In this document: in pieces, positions 26,448 to 38,000 of the stretch
How positions within the stretch are numbered: position 1 is the first letter of the stretch
How the letters are laid out: the number at the start of each line of letters is the position of its first letter
Source of the DNA: Ophioderma brevispina
Lineage: Eukaryota; Echinodermata; Ophiuroidea; Amphilepidida; Ophiodermatidae
Assembly: GCA_023653785.1 (NCBI GenBank)
Contig: JAMKCH010005405.1
Span: 18,162 to 82,161 of the forward strand
Direction of reading: 5' to 3'
Length of the DNA stretch: 64,000 bases
The notes under the pieces: generated by a model
Databases searched by the model: none
What the model saw: only the letters and a program-made list of their open reading frames with translations
What the model was told of the DNA's origin: nothing
Position numbers and translations under genes: made by a program

Positions 26448-26732
26448 AGGCTGGTATTCTGAAAGGGAGTCTAACTTTAGACCTGGGTTTAATCCAGGGT
26501 TAGTCCTACAAGTGTGGACCTTTTTTCCTTTCAAAATACTGTGAAAGTTAAATGTAATGGGTGAGAAAATTCCTCATGAATGGGTCATTTCATCCCATCC
26601 ATGTGGAATTTTCTCACCCATTACAGCACACTTTTAGAGCATGTTGAAAGAAAAAAAAAGGTCCACTCATGTAGGACTGACCCTGGTTTAAACCCAGGTC
26701 TAAAGGTAGACTCCCTTTCAGAATACCAGCCT
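26448..26732. mobile_element. Palindromic MITE, 285 bp
   Basis: The ends AGGCTGGTATTCTGAAAGGG-AGTCTA and TAGACT-CCCTTTCAGAATACCAGCCT are perfect inverted complements. Similarity between the arms continues inward almost to the centre (gtaatgggtgagaaaattcc against tggaattttctcacccatta), so the whole element can fold into one hairpin. TGTTTGTA occurs at 26435-26442 and 26732-26739 and may be an 8-bp duplication with a few extra bases at the left. The element at 5.8 kb is a relative. Confidence 0.85.
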
Positions 26733-28587
26733 GTTTGTAAGTTTGGCATTACTGCATAGGAGTGTCCTATTAAACTTTACAATGCTGCAAAACAAGTCTT
26801 AATTGTTTGGTATTCATTGATTGATAAAGTTTGATTAAAAACATTTCCTTCTCTGCCGTCTACTTAGTGATATTAATTTCAATTGACCCATATACAAGAA
26901 AATTGGTTAAGCTTGATGGTTAAATGATCCATGCAATAAAACATGGCTGTCAAACGGTTCGATAAAAACATAGCCGATGGTGTAATTGAAACTCGGCATG
27001 TACGTAGGCTAAGCGATTTCGTTACAGTTGTGTTTAGTAGACGAGCGTCAGTCACAGAACATTAATTTGCAAGGTAAAGACTTGTTAGGTGCACTGTGAT
27101 AACTGAAGGGGAGTCTATTTCAAGATCGTATGTGCTTATTTTGCTCGCCAGTCGCCAGTCTCAAGCCTGGGTAATTAAATTAAAAGAAGGCTAGGCAATA
27201 TTGTCTTCACTGACTTCAACTTCCAAGGTGGCGAATTCAACCAGTGTTGCATTGTTTTAAGGTCAATGCTTCTGTAGGAGTATCAGAAAGTAACAGTGAA
27301 AACAAAATCAGAGTAAAGATTCATAAATCACTTTTCAAATGACATATTTGGCGTAAATTACACCATAGCCCTGTGACATTTATCGGTATTAACCAGATAA
27401 ATGATTGACCAGATTAGCAGATATGAGAAGACTGAGCATTATCCCAGGGATGATAATGATGAGGCGCAGGGATTAAGGTATTAGGGGAATCTTATCTGAT
27501 GGCTAATTTGTCAGTGTCTGAGATTTATGGATTAAGTATTACATTGAAATGTAAAGTGGGTCACCGACTGAATAAAAAACCAGACCTGATTTTCTTTAAA
27601 GATAGGCAAAATCAGCTAAGGAAAAATCTTGGCTGCTTTCAAGGCTGTTTAAATTTTGCCTATTTCATTTGTAATAAGTAAACACTTTGTAAAGGGAAGT
27701 GTGCATTGTATGTAAATATTTGTTGACAGTACAAATATCAAATTTGGTCAAGAATGATATTGTAAAATTTAATTTGTTTTTCATTTAATCAGCAACAGCA
27801 ACCAGATTTCTAAATTTACATTCAGATCCCTGACGCTTAGAGTATAGTCGATAAAAACCATAATGAATTCGGGTGACCTTTTGGCGATGCGGCAGTTTAC
27901 CATTATGACGTTTAGTTTCCCCGCCGAGTTTAACACCTAATATAATAAGATGGAGTGCGAAAAGAGGGATGTTGTGTCATAACTGCATCAGTCGAGCAAC
28001 CACCGCACAACACTCTTTAAAAAATTTGGAAGTCGAGTTTGGTTTCCATGGAATTGTGAATGCATGTGACACTGATGGATACTAAGCCCGAAGCAGCAGG
28101 AGGTGAAAGCCTGGTGCTTCTGCTCCTCCAAGCCTACATGGCCAAATGTATTCACAGGCTTTAATTGTACTATGATGTGTAGACTCCGACAGAGCTGTCA
28201 ATAGCTAAGCCGCTTTTCCCCCCTTTTTTGCCTATTTCATTTCAGCTTGCCTTTGGCCAAGCTTTGCACTACAAATTAATCCATGCTTTTAAAGAGATGG
28301 TAAAATGGTGTTGTGGCACTTGCTGGGTTTTGGTAGACTTTGAAATCAACTAATGGGAGAGCAATTCTGAGCAGATTTAGTCATTGTGTTTGGGTGGATT
28401 AGTTGCCTGAACTCTGCTTCCTTTGAAGCGGAGCTTTCCAAATGTTCGCTGTAAGCTATTTTCTGTCTTTATTAATTGTTATCAAGTGAATACAGAGAGA
28501 GTTCCCCTGTGATAGGAAAACAAACAATTTATGAAAAAGTGTGCAAAATTTTAAAATCTAGAGCTCTCCGAGAACTGATTCCTCTTT

Positions 28588-28790
28588 GCAGAATTTGAAA
28601 ACAAGGTAATTGTGAAGTGGCATGTCAAAATTATAGTTCGTTGGACTCAAGTTTGAGAATGGAATTCATTTGAAGGATTCTGAAGTGAAATGCAAAATTT
28701 GAAGACAGTAATTGCCAAGTGGCATGTGAAAATTATGGTTCCTTGGACTCTAATAGGAAAATAAAGTCTAAGGAATTCTGCAGTGAATAC
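28588..28790. repeat. Two-unit tandem duplication, period about 103 bp
   Basis: gcagaatttgaaaacaaggt and gcaaaatttgaagacagtaa start two units that both continue with aattg-aagtggcatgt, aaaattat-gttc and ttggactc. Intronic; no known element recognised. Confidence 0.65.
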
Positions 28791-29699
28791 AGGTGTTACA
28801 ACTCTGAGTGGCAAATCTGTTAGCTTTTCGGAAGCATTAGTCATCATTTGTATCCTAGAATTGCACCTGTATAGGAGTATGGTTTTACTCCTGTGAGCTA
28901 ACTTCAAATCCCATGTACTAAGTTGAAGAATATGAAATACTCTATCTATCATGCATTTTGCTATATCAATGGGAAGTTGCCATAAATCTTACTGATCTCG
29001 ACTTTGACAGGTTGTGAGTGATGGCGGCATCTCTCAGTCGTCCAAAGGGAATTTGGCGCCGATCGGCTGTTCCTCTGGCTTTCGGTTGTCATCCAACCGG
29101 CGAGTGCGGGAATTGAGACTGGCAATGCAGTAATCCCCCAATCGCCACCATGTTTAATCCTGCATTTTGGTTTTATTCTTTTGTCACCAAACACGCCAGA
29201 TATCCATTATCAATTCAACAATATTGGGACTGTGTCCAATGCTCTATTGCCAAATTCTGCCGCAAAATACATGAGAGGTACCGATGAGGAATCGGTGATC
29301 AGATGTATGTTAATAATGCAAGCTGGGATTTTTAGGGCTGCTGACGTGAATTGCTGAAAGTTGCGTTAATCATTAGCCAGGAGGCTAATGTAGCCATTAT
29401 AGCCTTAACACTGGTTTTAACCATTTTGAGGTTTACTTAAGATAAAAAGGGTTACAAGTGTACAAACACATTTCTGTCAGGATAGGGAATGACTCAGACA
29501 TCGCCAGATTGAGATTTCTGAAGTAGTAACAATAACTTAATGCATCTGTTTCAAGAGGGGGAAACATGTAATGAATTATAAAGTCGTTGCTAGGATGATA
29601 TGCTTTGCAGGGGCTAGAGTACTGTGAACTTCTCTTGGCTCTGTGGACATCTGAAAAAAAAGTCTTGGCCTTTGTGTTCGAAAATTAAGCATTCAATCT

Positions 29700-29727
29700 T
29701 GGCTATCTTCAAAAATGAAGATAGCCA
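29700..29727. repeat. Short perfect hairpin
   Basis: TGGCTATCTTC, a six-base loop (AAAAAT), then GAAGATAGCCA: an 11-bp perfect stem inside the intron. Too short to assign a function. Confidence 0.5.
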
Positions 29728-30034
29728 GGATTTTAATGTTTATAGCTTTCCAAACAGAAATGCAGCTGTAATTAAAAACAGGGTCTTCTTGGAACAAGTG
29801 TTGGGCAATCCTGTAACTATGTTAAAACCTAGAGAATTCCACAGCATTTCAACACTCTCTTGAGCTATCAATTCCATCAAGAACTATTGACTCAGAATCG
29901 GCATCGCGATCTCTCAGACACGACGATCAGTGTTACTGGGTACACAAACAGAACACCCTGTTGAATACACATCACTAGAAAGCCAATCACTGATGAATAT
30001 CACCTCCAAGTGTTCTTTAAACATGCACTCCCTT

Positions 30035-30048
30035 GTTACCATGGCAAT
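30035..30048. promoter_or_regulatory. RFX X-box-like palindrome
   Basis: GTTACCATGGCAAT lies about 430 bases upstream of the last coding exon. One base departs from the GTTACC/GGCAAC half-site ideal. Confidence 0.3.
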
Positions 30049-30477
30049 ATTATGGCCACAGCACGCCTCTGCTTCATCTTTCAGGCTTGCACTATCACTC
30101 CTGGCGACTAAGTGTCTGCATCTGCAATCTCTAGTGCTTTAACTTTTTCTGTTTGTCTTGTTCTATTCTGCCTGTCAGTATGTTTTGTAACTTTCTTTGC
30201 AGAAGCTTCGATACATACAAATTGTGCACAATAAAACTGCTCCCGTCAATTATTTATCGATGGAAGCATGGTGGTTTATTAAGTTGTATCTGTCATACAA
30301 TTGTTGTTGCTTTTAATCTGCAGTCTTAGTGTTTGATCAATGTCCTTCATGTATTTTCAAAGAATTTGTTAATGTCAAGAGTTAAGTATTTTTCACCTGT
30401 AATTATCTCATGGTTAAAGTACCCTTGTAATACTGGCAAGTAATTACAATTGTTTTTTTTTGTTCTTTCTTTATTAG

Positions 30478-32133
30478 GAATGCGATGAACAAGACGGACA
30501 GACAGACACAACAGGTACAACCACTACAGGCTCAACCAATCCTCATGAAAAAGACAGTGGGGTAGGGAGAGCCACTGATGGTGCCTCAAATACTACCGAC
30601 GACGACGTCAGCAACCAGAAATTTCCAATGGACTCTGGCAGTCTTGGCAGTGGTGAAATGCGTTACTCCAACGATAGCTTCACATCCAACGAAACAGCAG
30701 AAACTGAATACAATGGACAAATATCACTTGAAGACTGTATGAAATTCCAAGCAGCTCTTGAAAGCAAGTGTGATAAACACATGCGTAGTGATACAGATGA
30801 AAGCATTAGAGGAAAAGACTCAAAAGTTATGAGACTAGGGTCTGATTCCATGGAAACCACTAGTCAGAGTGGCGATTCACTAAATCGTAACTGCAGGAAC
30901 AGATTAGAAAGTGATCCTGAAGAGGATCAGTGCTTGGAGCAGCTGAATGGGCAAAGTAGCTCACAACTGTCAAGCCCAGTTGCCAATGGTAACATGGCTG
31001 ATGTGTTTGGTGAATCCAAAGACATTGATACAGAAAGAGACACTAGAAAAATGGACAGTGGCAGTGCCAAAAGTAGTCCTAAACACAGTGCGGGTGATTT
31101 GGTTATTGATACTGAAGATTCGGCAGACAACACTATTACTCCTATAAGTGTACAGAAAACACCCAAGCGACAGCCCTCTGATTCAACTGTCAGACAACAT
31201 CGGGCACCTAGAACCGTACCGGGTAGCCCAAGTCGCAGCAAGTCTTCATCTAGTTCACGAGACCGCTCTAAGAGCGATCGCTCAAGTTCAGCAGATTCGC
31301 GGAAGGCCAAAGGCAGTCCAGCTAAAACGTTATCTCAGCAGCAGCCGCAGCAACCTCCTCACGACAGGAACGTGCCTCTGTTACCATATCCCCGTCGTCC
31401 AGCAACAAATCCGCATCTAAGAGGGCAGCAATTTAACCGCAATCCGTACTTGATGCAGCAGGAACAAGCTCAATTGATCAGGAATAACTGGAAACTACAG
31501 CAGCAACATCAATCACTAAGACAAAGCATGCAGAAATATGGTTCCATGCAAAGTATTATGAGCATCCCCGCACATGCCAAACATTATAGGTCTTACATGC
31601 ATCTGGTAAGTCAAAATGAGGAAAACGCCCTCACAGCAGCTGACAGTGGCACCGACAGATCGTCCAGATCGGCCACTGAATGGAAAGTCAAAATACGCAG
31701 TGATGGTACAAGGTATATTACAAAGAAATCAACGGCTAGAGATCGCGTCCTCAAGGAACGAGCTAATAGAATAAGAGAAGAGCGAGGTGGTGGATTAACA
31801 ACCGACGATGAAGCAGTGAGCGAAATGAAGCTTGGGAAGTACTGGAGTAAAGAAGATAGGAAAAGACATTTAGAACGTGCTCGCGATCAGAAACAGAGAC
31901 GAGAATTCATGATGCAAGCGCGTATGGAGTGCTTACAAGAGCAAGAAGAGAATGAAGGCAAGAAAGCCGTCAATATTGTTGAACTCAGTCATCGTAAGTT
32001 GCTCAAGAAGAAGGGCCGTAAGATGCTCATGGATGACTTTACCACAGTGCAAGAAATGCTGGTGCATGGCACACGCATCAGCCCTGAAACAGCCAAAGAA
32101 TTTAACCCATGGCTCAATGTCACTACAGTATGA
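30478..32133 (+). CDS. PDZRN3: PDZRN3-like gene, terminal coding exon
   Basis: Terminal coding exon, open from the acceptor tttctttattag through the TGA at 32131-32133 (551 residues). It starts [12 protein letters not shown], followed by the family motif HEKDSGVGR (about residues 23-31). Next come a Ser/Gln/basic low-complexity region including an RS-rich tract and a QQ/PP run, then [14 protein letters not shown]. The conserved C-terminal block follows: [51 protein letters not shown] and NIVELSHRK, with basic, coiled-coil-prone spacing. It ends in VTTV, a class I PDZ ligand shared with vertebrate PDZRN3/4. Family proteins are cytoplasmic/junctional E3 ligases; this exon supplies scaffold and tail, no enzyme domain. 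The ATG at 30628 is internal, not the start. The frame does not join the preceding exon at this acceptor; an AG ending at 30493 would. Confidence 0.93.
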   Translation, partial: ECDEQDGQTDTTGTTTTGSTNPHEKDSGVGRATDGASNTTDDDVSNQKFPMDSGSLGSGEMRYSNDSFTSNETAETEYNGQISLEDCMKFQAALESKCDKHMRSDTDESIRGKDSKVMRLGSDSMETTSQSGDSLNRNCRNRLESDPEEDQCLEQLNGQSSSQLSSPVANGNMADVFGESKDIDTERDTRKMDSGSAKSSPKHSAGDLVIDTEDSADNTITPISVQKTPKRQPSDSTVRQHRAPRTVPGSPSRSKSSSSSRDRSKSDRSSSADSRKAKGSPAKTLSQQQPQQPPHDRNVPLLPYPRRPATNPHLRGQQFNRNPYLMQQEQAQLIRNNWKLQQQHQSLRQSMQKYGSMQSIMSIPAHAKHYRSYMHLVSQNEENALTAADSGTDRSSRSATEWKVKIRSDGTRYITKKSTARDRVLKERANRIREERGGGLTTDDEAVSEMKLGKYWSKEDRKRHLERARDQKQRREFMMQARMECLQEQEENEGKKAVNIVELSHRKLLKKKGRKMLMDDFTTVQEMLVHGTRISPETAKEFNPWLNVTTV

Positions 32134-32640
32134 CCAAAGAAGGGCTAGTCTCCCCTTGGTTATAAATTATTTAAAATGTGAAGGAAAAAAATAGATAAAA
32201 TTTTAAAAATCTGTATTAATCTGATGCCATGTAGTGGAGTAAAATTGCAATCATTGTATGTAATCTCACTTTTGTTTAATGTGACAATTTCAGCTTGGAT
32301 TATGCGCCATCTTAGTCTTATCAATCAGTAAATTAATAACCATAAATGTACAAATCAATCAACCTGATAACAACACTGACTGTAGTATATCCACTGTGAG
32401 AAAAAAGTAATTGGAATGTGTTGATCATACTGTTAAAAATGTTGAAATCTTGTACCAAATTATGTATCAATGTTGTACACGGCTCTGAGTCAACAAAACG
32501 CAGAGCAACCACTGAATATTCATATTAAAAAGAATACAATCATTCAGCACTCGTCCAAATTGTCAGATGTACAGTAAAAATTGTTTGAAATGTTCTTGCC
32601 ATTTCGATTAAAAAAATAAAAAGAAATCAACAAATTTGTG
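32134..32640 (+). other. PDZRN3: Probable 3' UTR of the PDZRN3-like gene
   Basis: AT-rich non-coding sequence directly after the stop codon. AATAAA at 32615-32620, preceded by a T-rich stretch and followed within 20 bases by ttgtgg, is the first convincing polyadenylation signal. Longer 3' ends are possible because further AATAAA-like signals occur downstream, so the end given is only the nearest plausible one. Confidence 0.55.
32615..32620 (+). terminator. Candidate polyadenylation signal AATAAA
   Basis: Canonical hexamer about 480 bases after the stop codon, with an ATTAAA-like variant a few bases upstream and GT-rich sequence downstream. Confidence 0.5.
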
Positions 32641-33713
32641 GATCACAACCTGTATATTTAGAGAACGCTTTAAAAATTGTACAAAATGTAATAAGTCTGC
32701 CGTCTATTTGGGAAGTATCCATCTTAACATGAAAGGTTGTGGATTATTGTGTTGGAAGTTAGAACACAAACGCAGTGATCAAAATTGGTACCATGCGAAT
32801 TTATGAAGCCCAAATTTGAGCAATTTGAGTGGTTTAACTACTCACTTTTCTGAAAATAAGGCTTAAAAGTGCAGCATTACCTGTGCCAAAAAACCTTGCT
32901 GCAATGGAGACCTCACAAGATCATTTAACAGTAAAAGAATTTGCAGGAAATCACTGGACATGTAATTTTGTATTTGCAAGCCGACAACATGTCGCATAGA
33001 CTTAGACTAAATTAAATTGATTTTGAACCATCTGTTGTTTGACAAAATATCAGTAGTGGTCATTTTTGCGCAAATAATTTTTCGTGCTTAGCTGACAGAT
33101 ATCTCGGACTACTTTTCCAATTTGCACAATTAATTTTCTTTACCTAGGCCTATCAAAGTAAATGAATATAAAGCCATCCATGTTTCCCACAAGCTTCTCG
33201 TGCTCAAAAATCGATAAATTAGTGAAGTATAACAGTGTTTTACGCTGATGAGGTGCATTGAATATTTTACCCCCAATCTGACTCAATGCGATGTATTTGT
33301 TCGGTAATTTATTAATCTGAACAATGAATTTGATTTGATATCCCTGGTGGACATCTTCATGTAATGTCTGTTAAAGCAAATGTACGTTCCCCCCCCTTTT
33401 TTTTTTTCCTAATTTTTATTTTGTTGAGATTGTGACACAAACAGTTGTGGTTATATTTACAAGAAGATAGAAATCCTAGCATATGTAGTATTGCCAACCA
33501 AAATGACATTTGTTTCTGGAAAACAATGACCTGAATGTGAAAATTACCCATGGTGCACTATTTGCTGGAAAAAATCTTCCATTTGCATCGCCTCAGAATG
33601 TAATTATTATTTCTGTTCATAATATGGATTATCCATCTATTTTATTCATGTTCATATGTAAGTAATTGATCCAGTTAAAGGGATTATGATATGTTTAGAC
33701 ATAGCCTGCTACT
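32641..33713. other. Gene-free sequence, possible extended 3' UTR
   Basis: AT-rich sequence with no convincing frame, no terminal inverted repeats and one T-run near 33400. Nothing else can be said from sequence alone. Confidence 0.5.
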
Positions 33714-33908
33714 GAGGTCAATTGTGTAAACCAGGGTTAAACACTGCTTAACCCAGTTTAGTGCCATGTCAAATCACTCTTTGCTCCACAATGTATGCTT
33801 GGCCTATTGTTGAGGTCAATTGTGTAAACCAGGGTTAAACACTGCTTAACCCGGTTTAGTGCCATGCCATATCACTCTTGCTCCACAATGTATGCTTGGC
33901 CTGTTGTT
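33714..33908. repeat. Tandem duplication, two ~98-bp units
   Basis: gaggtcaattgtgtaaacca starts both units (33714 and 33812). They are about 95 percent identical by eye, which suggests a recent duplication. Each unit holds an inverted pair GGGTTAA/TTAACCC resembling the inner motif (ccagggtta) of the MITEs at 5.8 and 26.4 kb. Confidence 0.85.
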
Positions 33909-34519
33909 GTAAAGTTTTGATTGAAAAAGTTTAAAAAGTACTTTCCAAAAATATTGTACAGTGTAAGTAAGATTATAAAGAATATTTGAAAATAGTAGAA
34001 ATTGTAAACTGGCTTTAGATTGTTTGTCTGTGCTTCAATTACATAGATAAGTGTGTACTCGGTAGGTATAACAGTTACGATGAACCAAACCTCAGTAGCA
34101 GTATGACAAGTTATTTATTACTGTATGAAAGATATTAATTAAAATTCCTTTTTTTATTTGCATAAACATGTATGCTGCCCCTGTTTTTGTGGTATGCAGA
34201 GAGGGTCACAGGGCGAATTGTAATTTTTATTTGAAAACAGAAAACTATTGATATGAAAGTTATTTATATAAGTGCAGAATTTATTGATGCCTTATGGTTT
34301 ATCATTGTTATTATATAATAATTATTATTACTATATTGCTACTATATCTTGTTTACTTTTCCAATAACTATTCTTTATCACTCCATGCAGTTGGTAGGTT
34401 CAGGAATTCAATCATTTTAGGGCTACACAAAGTCCTAGGTTTCAGGGCTAATCAAGATGAGTTCTATATATTTGATCCATACAGTAGACTATGTCTGTTC
34501 CAAAACATAGGAATCATTT

Positions 34520-35025
34520 GATCCAAAGGGTTTAATATAGTTTTGTTGACATCTTCATTCTTTCAGCTTGTAGGTAACAATCGAACCACCCCTAACAAAA
34601 AGATGAGTCTACTACTTGGTTTCTATTGAAATCAGTGGTGTGTCCAGTACTAAGTGGTCTCCGCATTTTTTCCACGGGTTTGATGTAGTTTTATTGAAAT
34701 CATCAGGCTTTTAGCTTGTAGTTAAGAATCAAACACCCAAAACAAAATAATCAGGGGACTTTTTGATATCTATTTAATTCAGTGGTATAAGTACCACTAG
34801 TGCTCTATACATTTTATCAAAGAGTTTGATGTAGTCTTGTTGAAATCTTCAGGCTTTTAACTTGTTGTAGTTACAAATCAAACCACTTGCAACAAAATAA
34901 TCAGAGAGCTTTTTTGATATTCAGTGGTGTGACCACCATTAGTGGTCTGTACATTTGACCCAAGAACTGGATGTTGTTTTGACATCTTTAAGCTTGTAGT
35001 TAAGAATCAAAACCTAAAAAATGGT
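34520..35025. repeat. Four diverged tandem units of 130-155 bp
   Basis: The phrase gtttgatgtagttttattga (with variants) followed by aaatcttcaggcttttagct and tgtagttaagaatcaaa recurs near 34528, 34676, 34832 and 34964. Each unit also carries attcagtggtgt-acca and agtggtct. Units are diverged and of unequal length, so this is an old array. Confidence 0.75.
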
Positions 35026-38000
35026 AACACAACTGACTGGAATATCATTTTCAATTATTAGCTATTTATAATTGGATGATAACATAGCTGCCACTATTCC
35101 AAAATTATTTTTTTAAGAGTTGGTCTGATTCTTATTTCAGGTAGAGTCTTGTTTCTCACCTCCCTCCTCCCAATTCCAGAAAAAAGATTTGGACTAAAAT
35201 TAATATAAAGACAAGATGGTAATGGTACTGGATCCTAATCCTAGAGTGAGTCTTATCTTAATGTGCTGACAATTTGAGTGAAGTCAATTTTGCCGGAATG
35301 ACGCCAACAAATGAGTGTTTCTTGTTATGTCATTGAAATACAAAGTCCCACAGACTCTGTAGGAGACCAGTTTCAAATTTGGTTAAAATTGACACTGATA
35401 ATTCAACTATGGTTGGTAGTATTTTGCCAAGTTATTTGACACAAAATGACATTACTAAAATGCATATAAATATGGCCATTTGAGGATAGATTCTTAGACT
35501 TTTCCACAATCTAGAGTTTTGAAACCTCCCTTACAAAATACAGGTAAAAATGCACACTTTTTCTCAAAAGAGGACTTCGCTATAGTATCCATTATCATTC
35601 AAACCTTGTATCTTTTTATATTTTTAAATTAAGTGCCCTATTTTCCCTGAAATTGGGAGTTGCATTAGTTAGCACAATTTAGTACTATCTTATCACGTGC
35701 ATCTTACAATAAAACACTACAGTCACAAAGAAGCCAATCACTTTACAACAGGGCCTCCGCATCACAATCCATATAATGTCTGTGATAACAACACATAAAA
35801 ATAGCTAAGTTAAAAATATTCATGTAAAAAACACCACCTTGCTAGGTCATGTTATATGTACACACTTATTAGTAAATTTGTGAAGTGGAACTGTTGCAGC
35901 ACATTTAACCAATTCAAAACACAATTTTGTGGTACACGTTTAGTGTTGATGAAAAACAATAAAAACATTTGGAGTAAGCCAAAGAATAATTGTCCAACAT
36001 TCTTACTTCCATTTTAAATATAAGCAGTAACATGATTGGCCAGTGAAGAGCAACTTGCCCATACAGCAACCAATCACAAAATGCCTTTTTAAAACTGTCT
36101 TTTTTGCATTGCTAACTTTTTTTACTATGGTATGTTTGAATGTGGTGAGATCAATGTAGTAGCATTAATTACAAATAGAATACTAGATAACACTAGTCTT
36201 TCTTTGGATTCGGGAAAAATTGAAAATACTATGGGCAAGGCAGTTGGATGTCTGCAGTTAACCTTGGTAATAATAGGGCTGTCTACGCTGATATCACAAG
36301 TGACAGGGCGGCCATTTTGAGGTGATGATTCCTAGGCATAGCACAAAATGTGCCGTATTTTTACCTGACTTTATAGTAGGAGGCTGGAATGGTAGCCGCT
36401 AGTTAGGAAATAACATGTGCATTTTGGAATGTCTATTTGTTTCATTTACATTCCAGAAACAATTTAAAGAAATGGTCATAAAGGCAGACAAACAGCCTCG
36501 AACCAAATTTTGTTTTCACCTCCAATGAAACTAAGATTCTGAGTTGCAAGAAAGTACGCGCAGTGTTGTGTGTCGCGAAGTGATACTGCAAAACAAGGGC
36601 CGATGATAAAGGCTAAGCACCGGCAAGTGACCTGGATGAGTAGACAGCCTTATTACTACCCACTTAATGTTGAGAAACATTTCAAATTACCAATGTCTTG
36701 GCATTCTGCATGTAGACCTGTAGTTGAAATGAATTTATCAACTGCATTTTAACCCTTTCAATGCTGGTAGATTCCACTCAGAGATTAAAAAAAATCAATT
36801 TGTTTTTCAACAATCTAAAAATTATGAATTTTATCACCATATTCAGACTCTGGTATAAAAAATGAATTCAATTAGTCCAAACAAGCCAAGTCTTAGGTCA
36901 GTGGTTTGAGATGCATTCCCAAATGGTGAAGAGTGGAATCTCAAAAATTACTGACTTAGATGGTCAATTAGAGTTGCCTGCATGGCCTAAACGGTTTGAC
37001 AATGTAGTGTGGAATGTTGGAATATAGGTCCTTTCAACTTCACTGCAGTACATGAAAAGCGATGAAAAACCATCCCGATATCTCTCAATTAACACAGCAG
37101 CCAGCCAAAAGCAATCTTGAAGTGTTGCTGCTGCATTGAGTCAGAGATGGTTTTCATTCATTTTTACTGCAAGTAGGAATTGCCTTAAGGACGGCCTGAT
37201 CATTTCTTTTAGTCTTTCTCCATGACCCTAACAAGAGTGCTATATATATAGCACTACATTAAACCCTGACCAAAGAGGTCTTTCTTTTAGTATATTTAAA
37301 AGTTACAACCGGAACCCTTTCATGAGTAGCATAACTAAACAAAAGCAACAGCCACAGCAAAAGGAAAGGTAAGATTTTCTGGGAGGACTAAGTCTATACA
37401 CGCTTTTGTAACAGAAGGCCAAATTAAACGCAGGCCTAGATGGTGTTGGTTCTACAGAGCAAAACAATGTGGGAATGGTCTCAAAAGAGTAAGGACTCTC
37501 TTTCAGATGTGTGCTCTCACATACTACATAAGAAAATCCTTGTAAAGGTCAGCATCCTCATTTGTAATTATGCCAATAAGCAATTTTCCCTGGAAAGTGA
37601 AAAGAGCAGAGGGATAATGTTAATAGAGAGGCCTCCACTCTTAACGGTTTTGTAAAAGGTTTAGAGTGAGTTACTCCTTACAAAAAGTCAATTCAGGGTG
37701 TGACCAGGTGTTTATTTGACAGCCAAAAGTTGTATTTTGCCTTTATGATCGGCTGAAATTTGAATGGCTATTACATTTTGCACATTGGCAGCCAGTTGAG
37801 GGTTTGCCAATCGTCACCTTCCATGTCATGGTGCAGCTCCTGTTGAACTTTCATATGAGCCAGAAGCAAGTCAAAATGCATATTTATGCCCTCCCTTGAT
37901 TGCAGTGTTAGTGGGTTCAAACCAGATCACAGGATTGCACTCAATTAAAAAAATACTGCAAAGTAACAGAAGAATATATTTAAAAAAAGGTTACTTTGAA

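Larger units (their letters stand above)
21881..30477 (+). other. Intron, about 8.6 kb
   Basis: GT (gtaagt) to AG (tttctttattag) intron before the last coding exon. It carries the MITEs at 22.4, 25.7 and 26.4 kb, a 103-bp tandem duplication (28.6 kb), a short perfect hairpin (29700-29727) and three X-box-like motifs. No extra coding exon was recognised, although a microexon of 3n+2 bases would fix the frame problem and could be too small to see. The stretches 22.9-25.7, 26.8-28.5 and 28.9-30.4 kb hold nothing else I can name. Confidence 0.8.

Noticed and set aside
30628..30630. ATG at 30628 as the start of a 501-residue protein
   Set aside because: The frame is open upstream to the splice acceptor at 30478, and the upstream residues (HEKDSGVGR) are family-like, so this Met is internal.
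34520..35025. CRISPR-like array
   Set aside because: Units are long, diverged and unequal, in an animal genome; it is a minisatellite.
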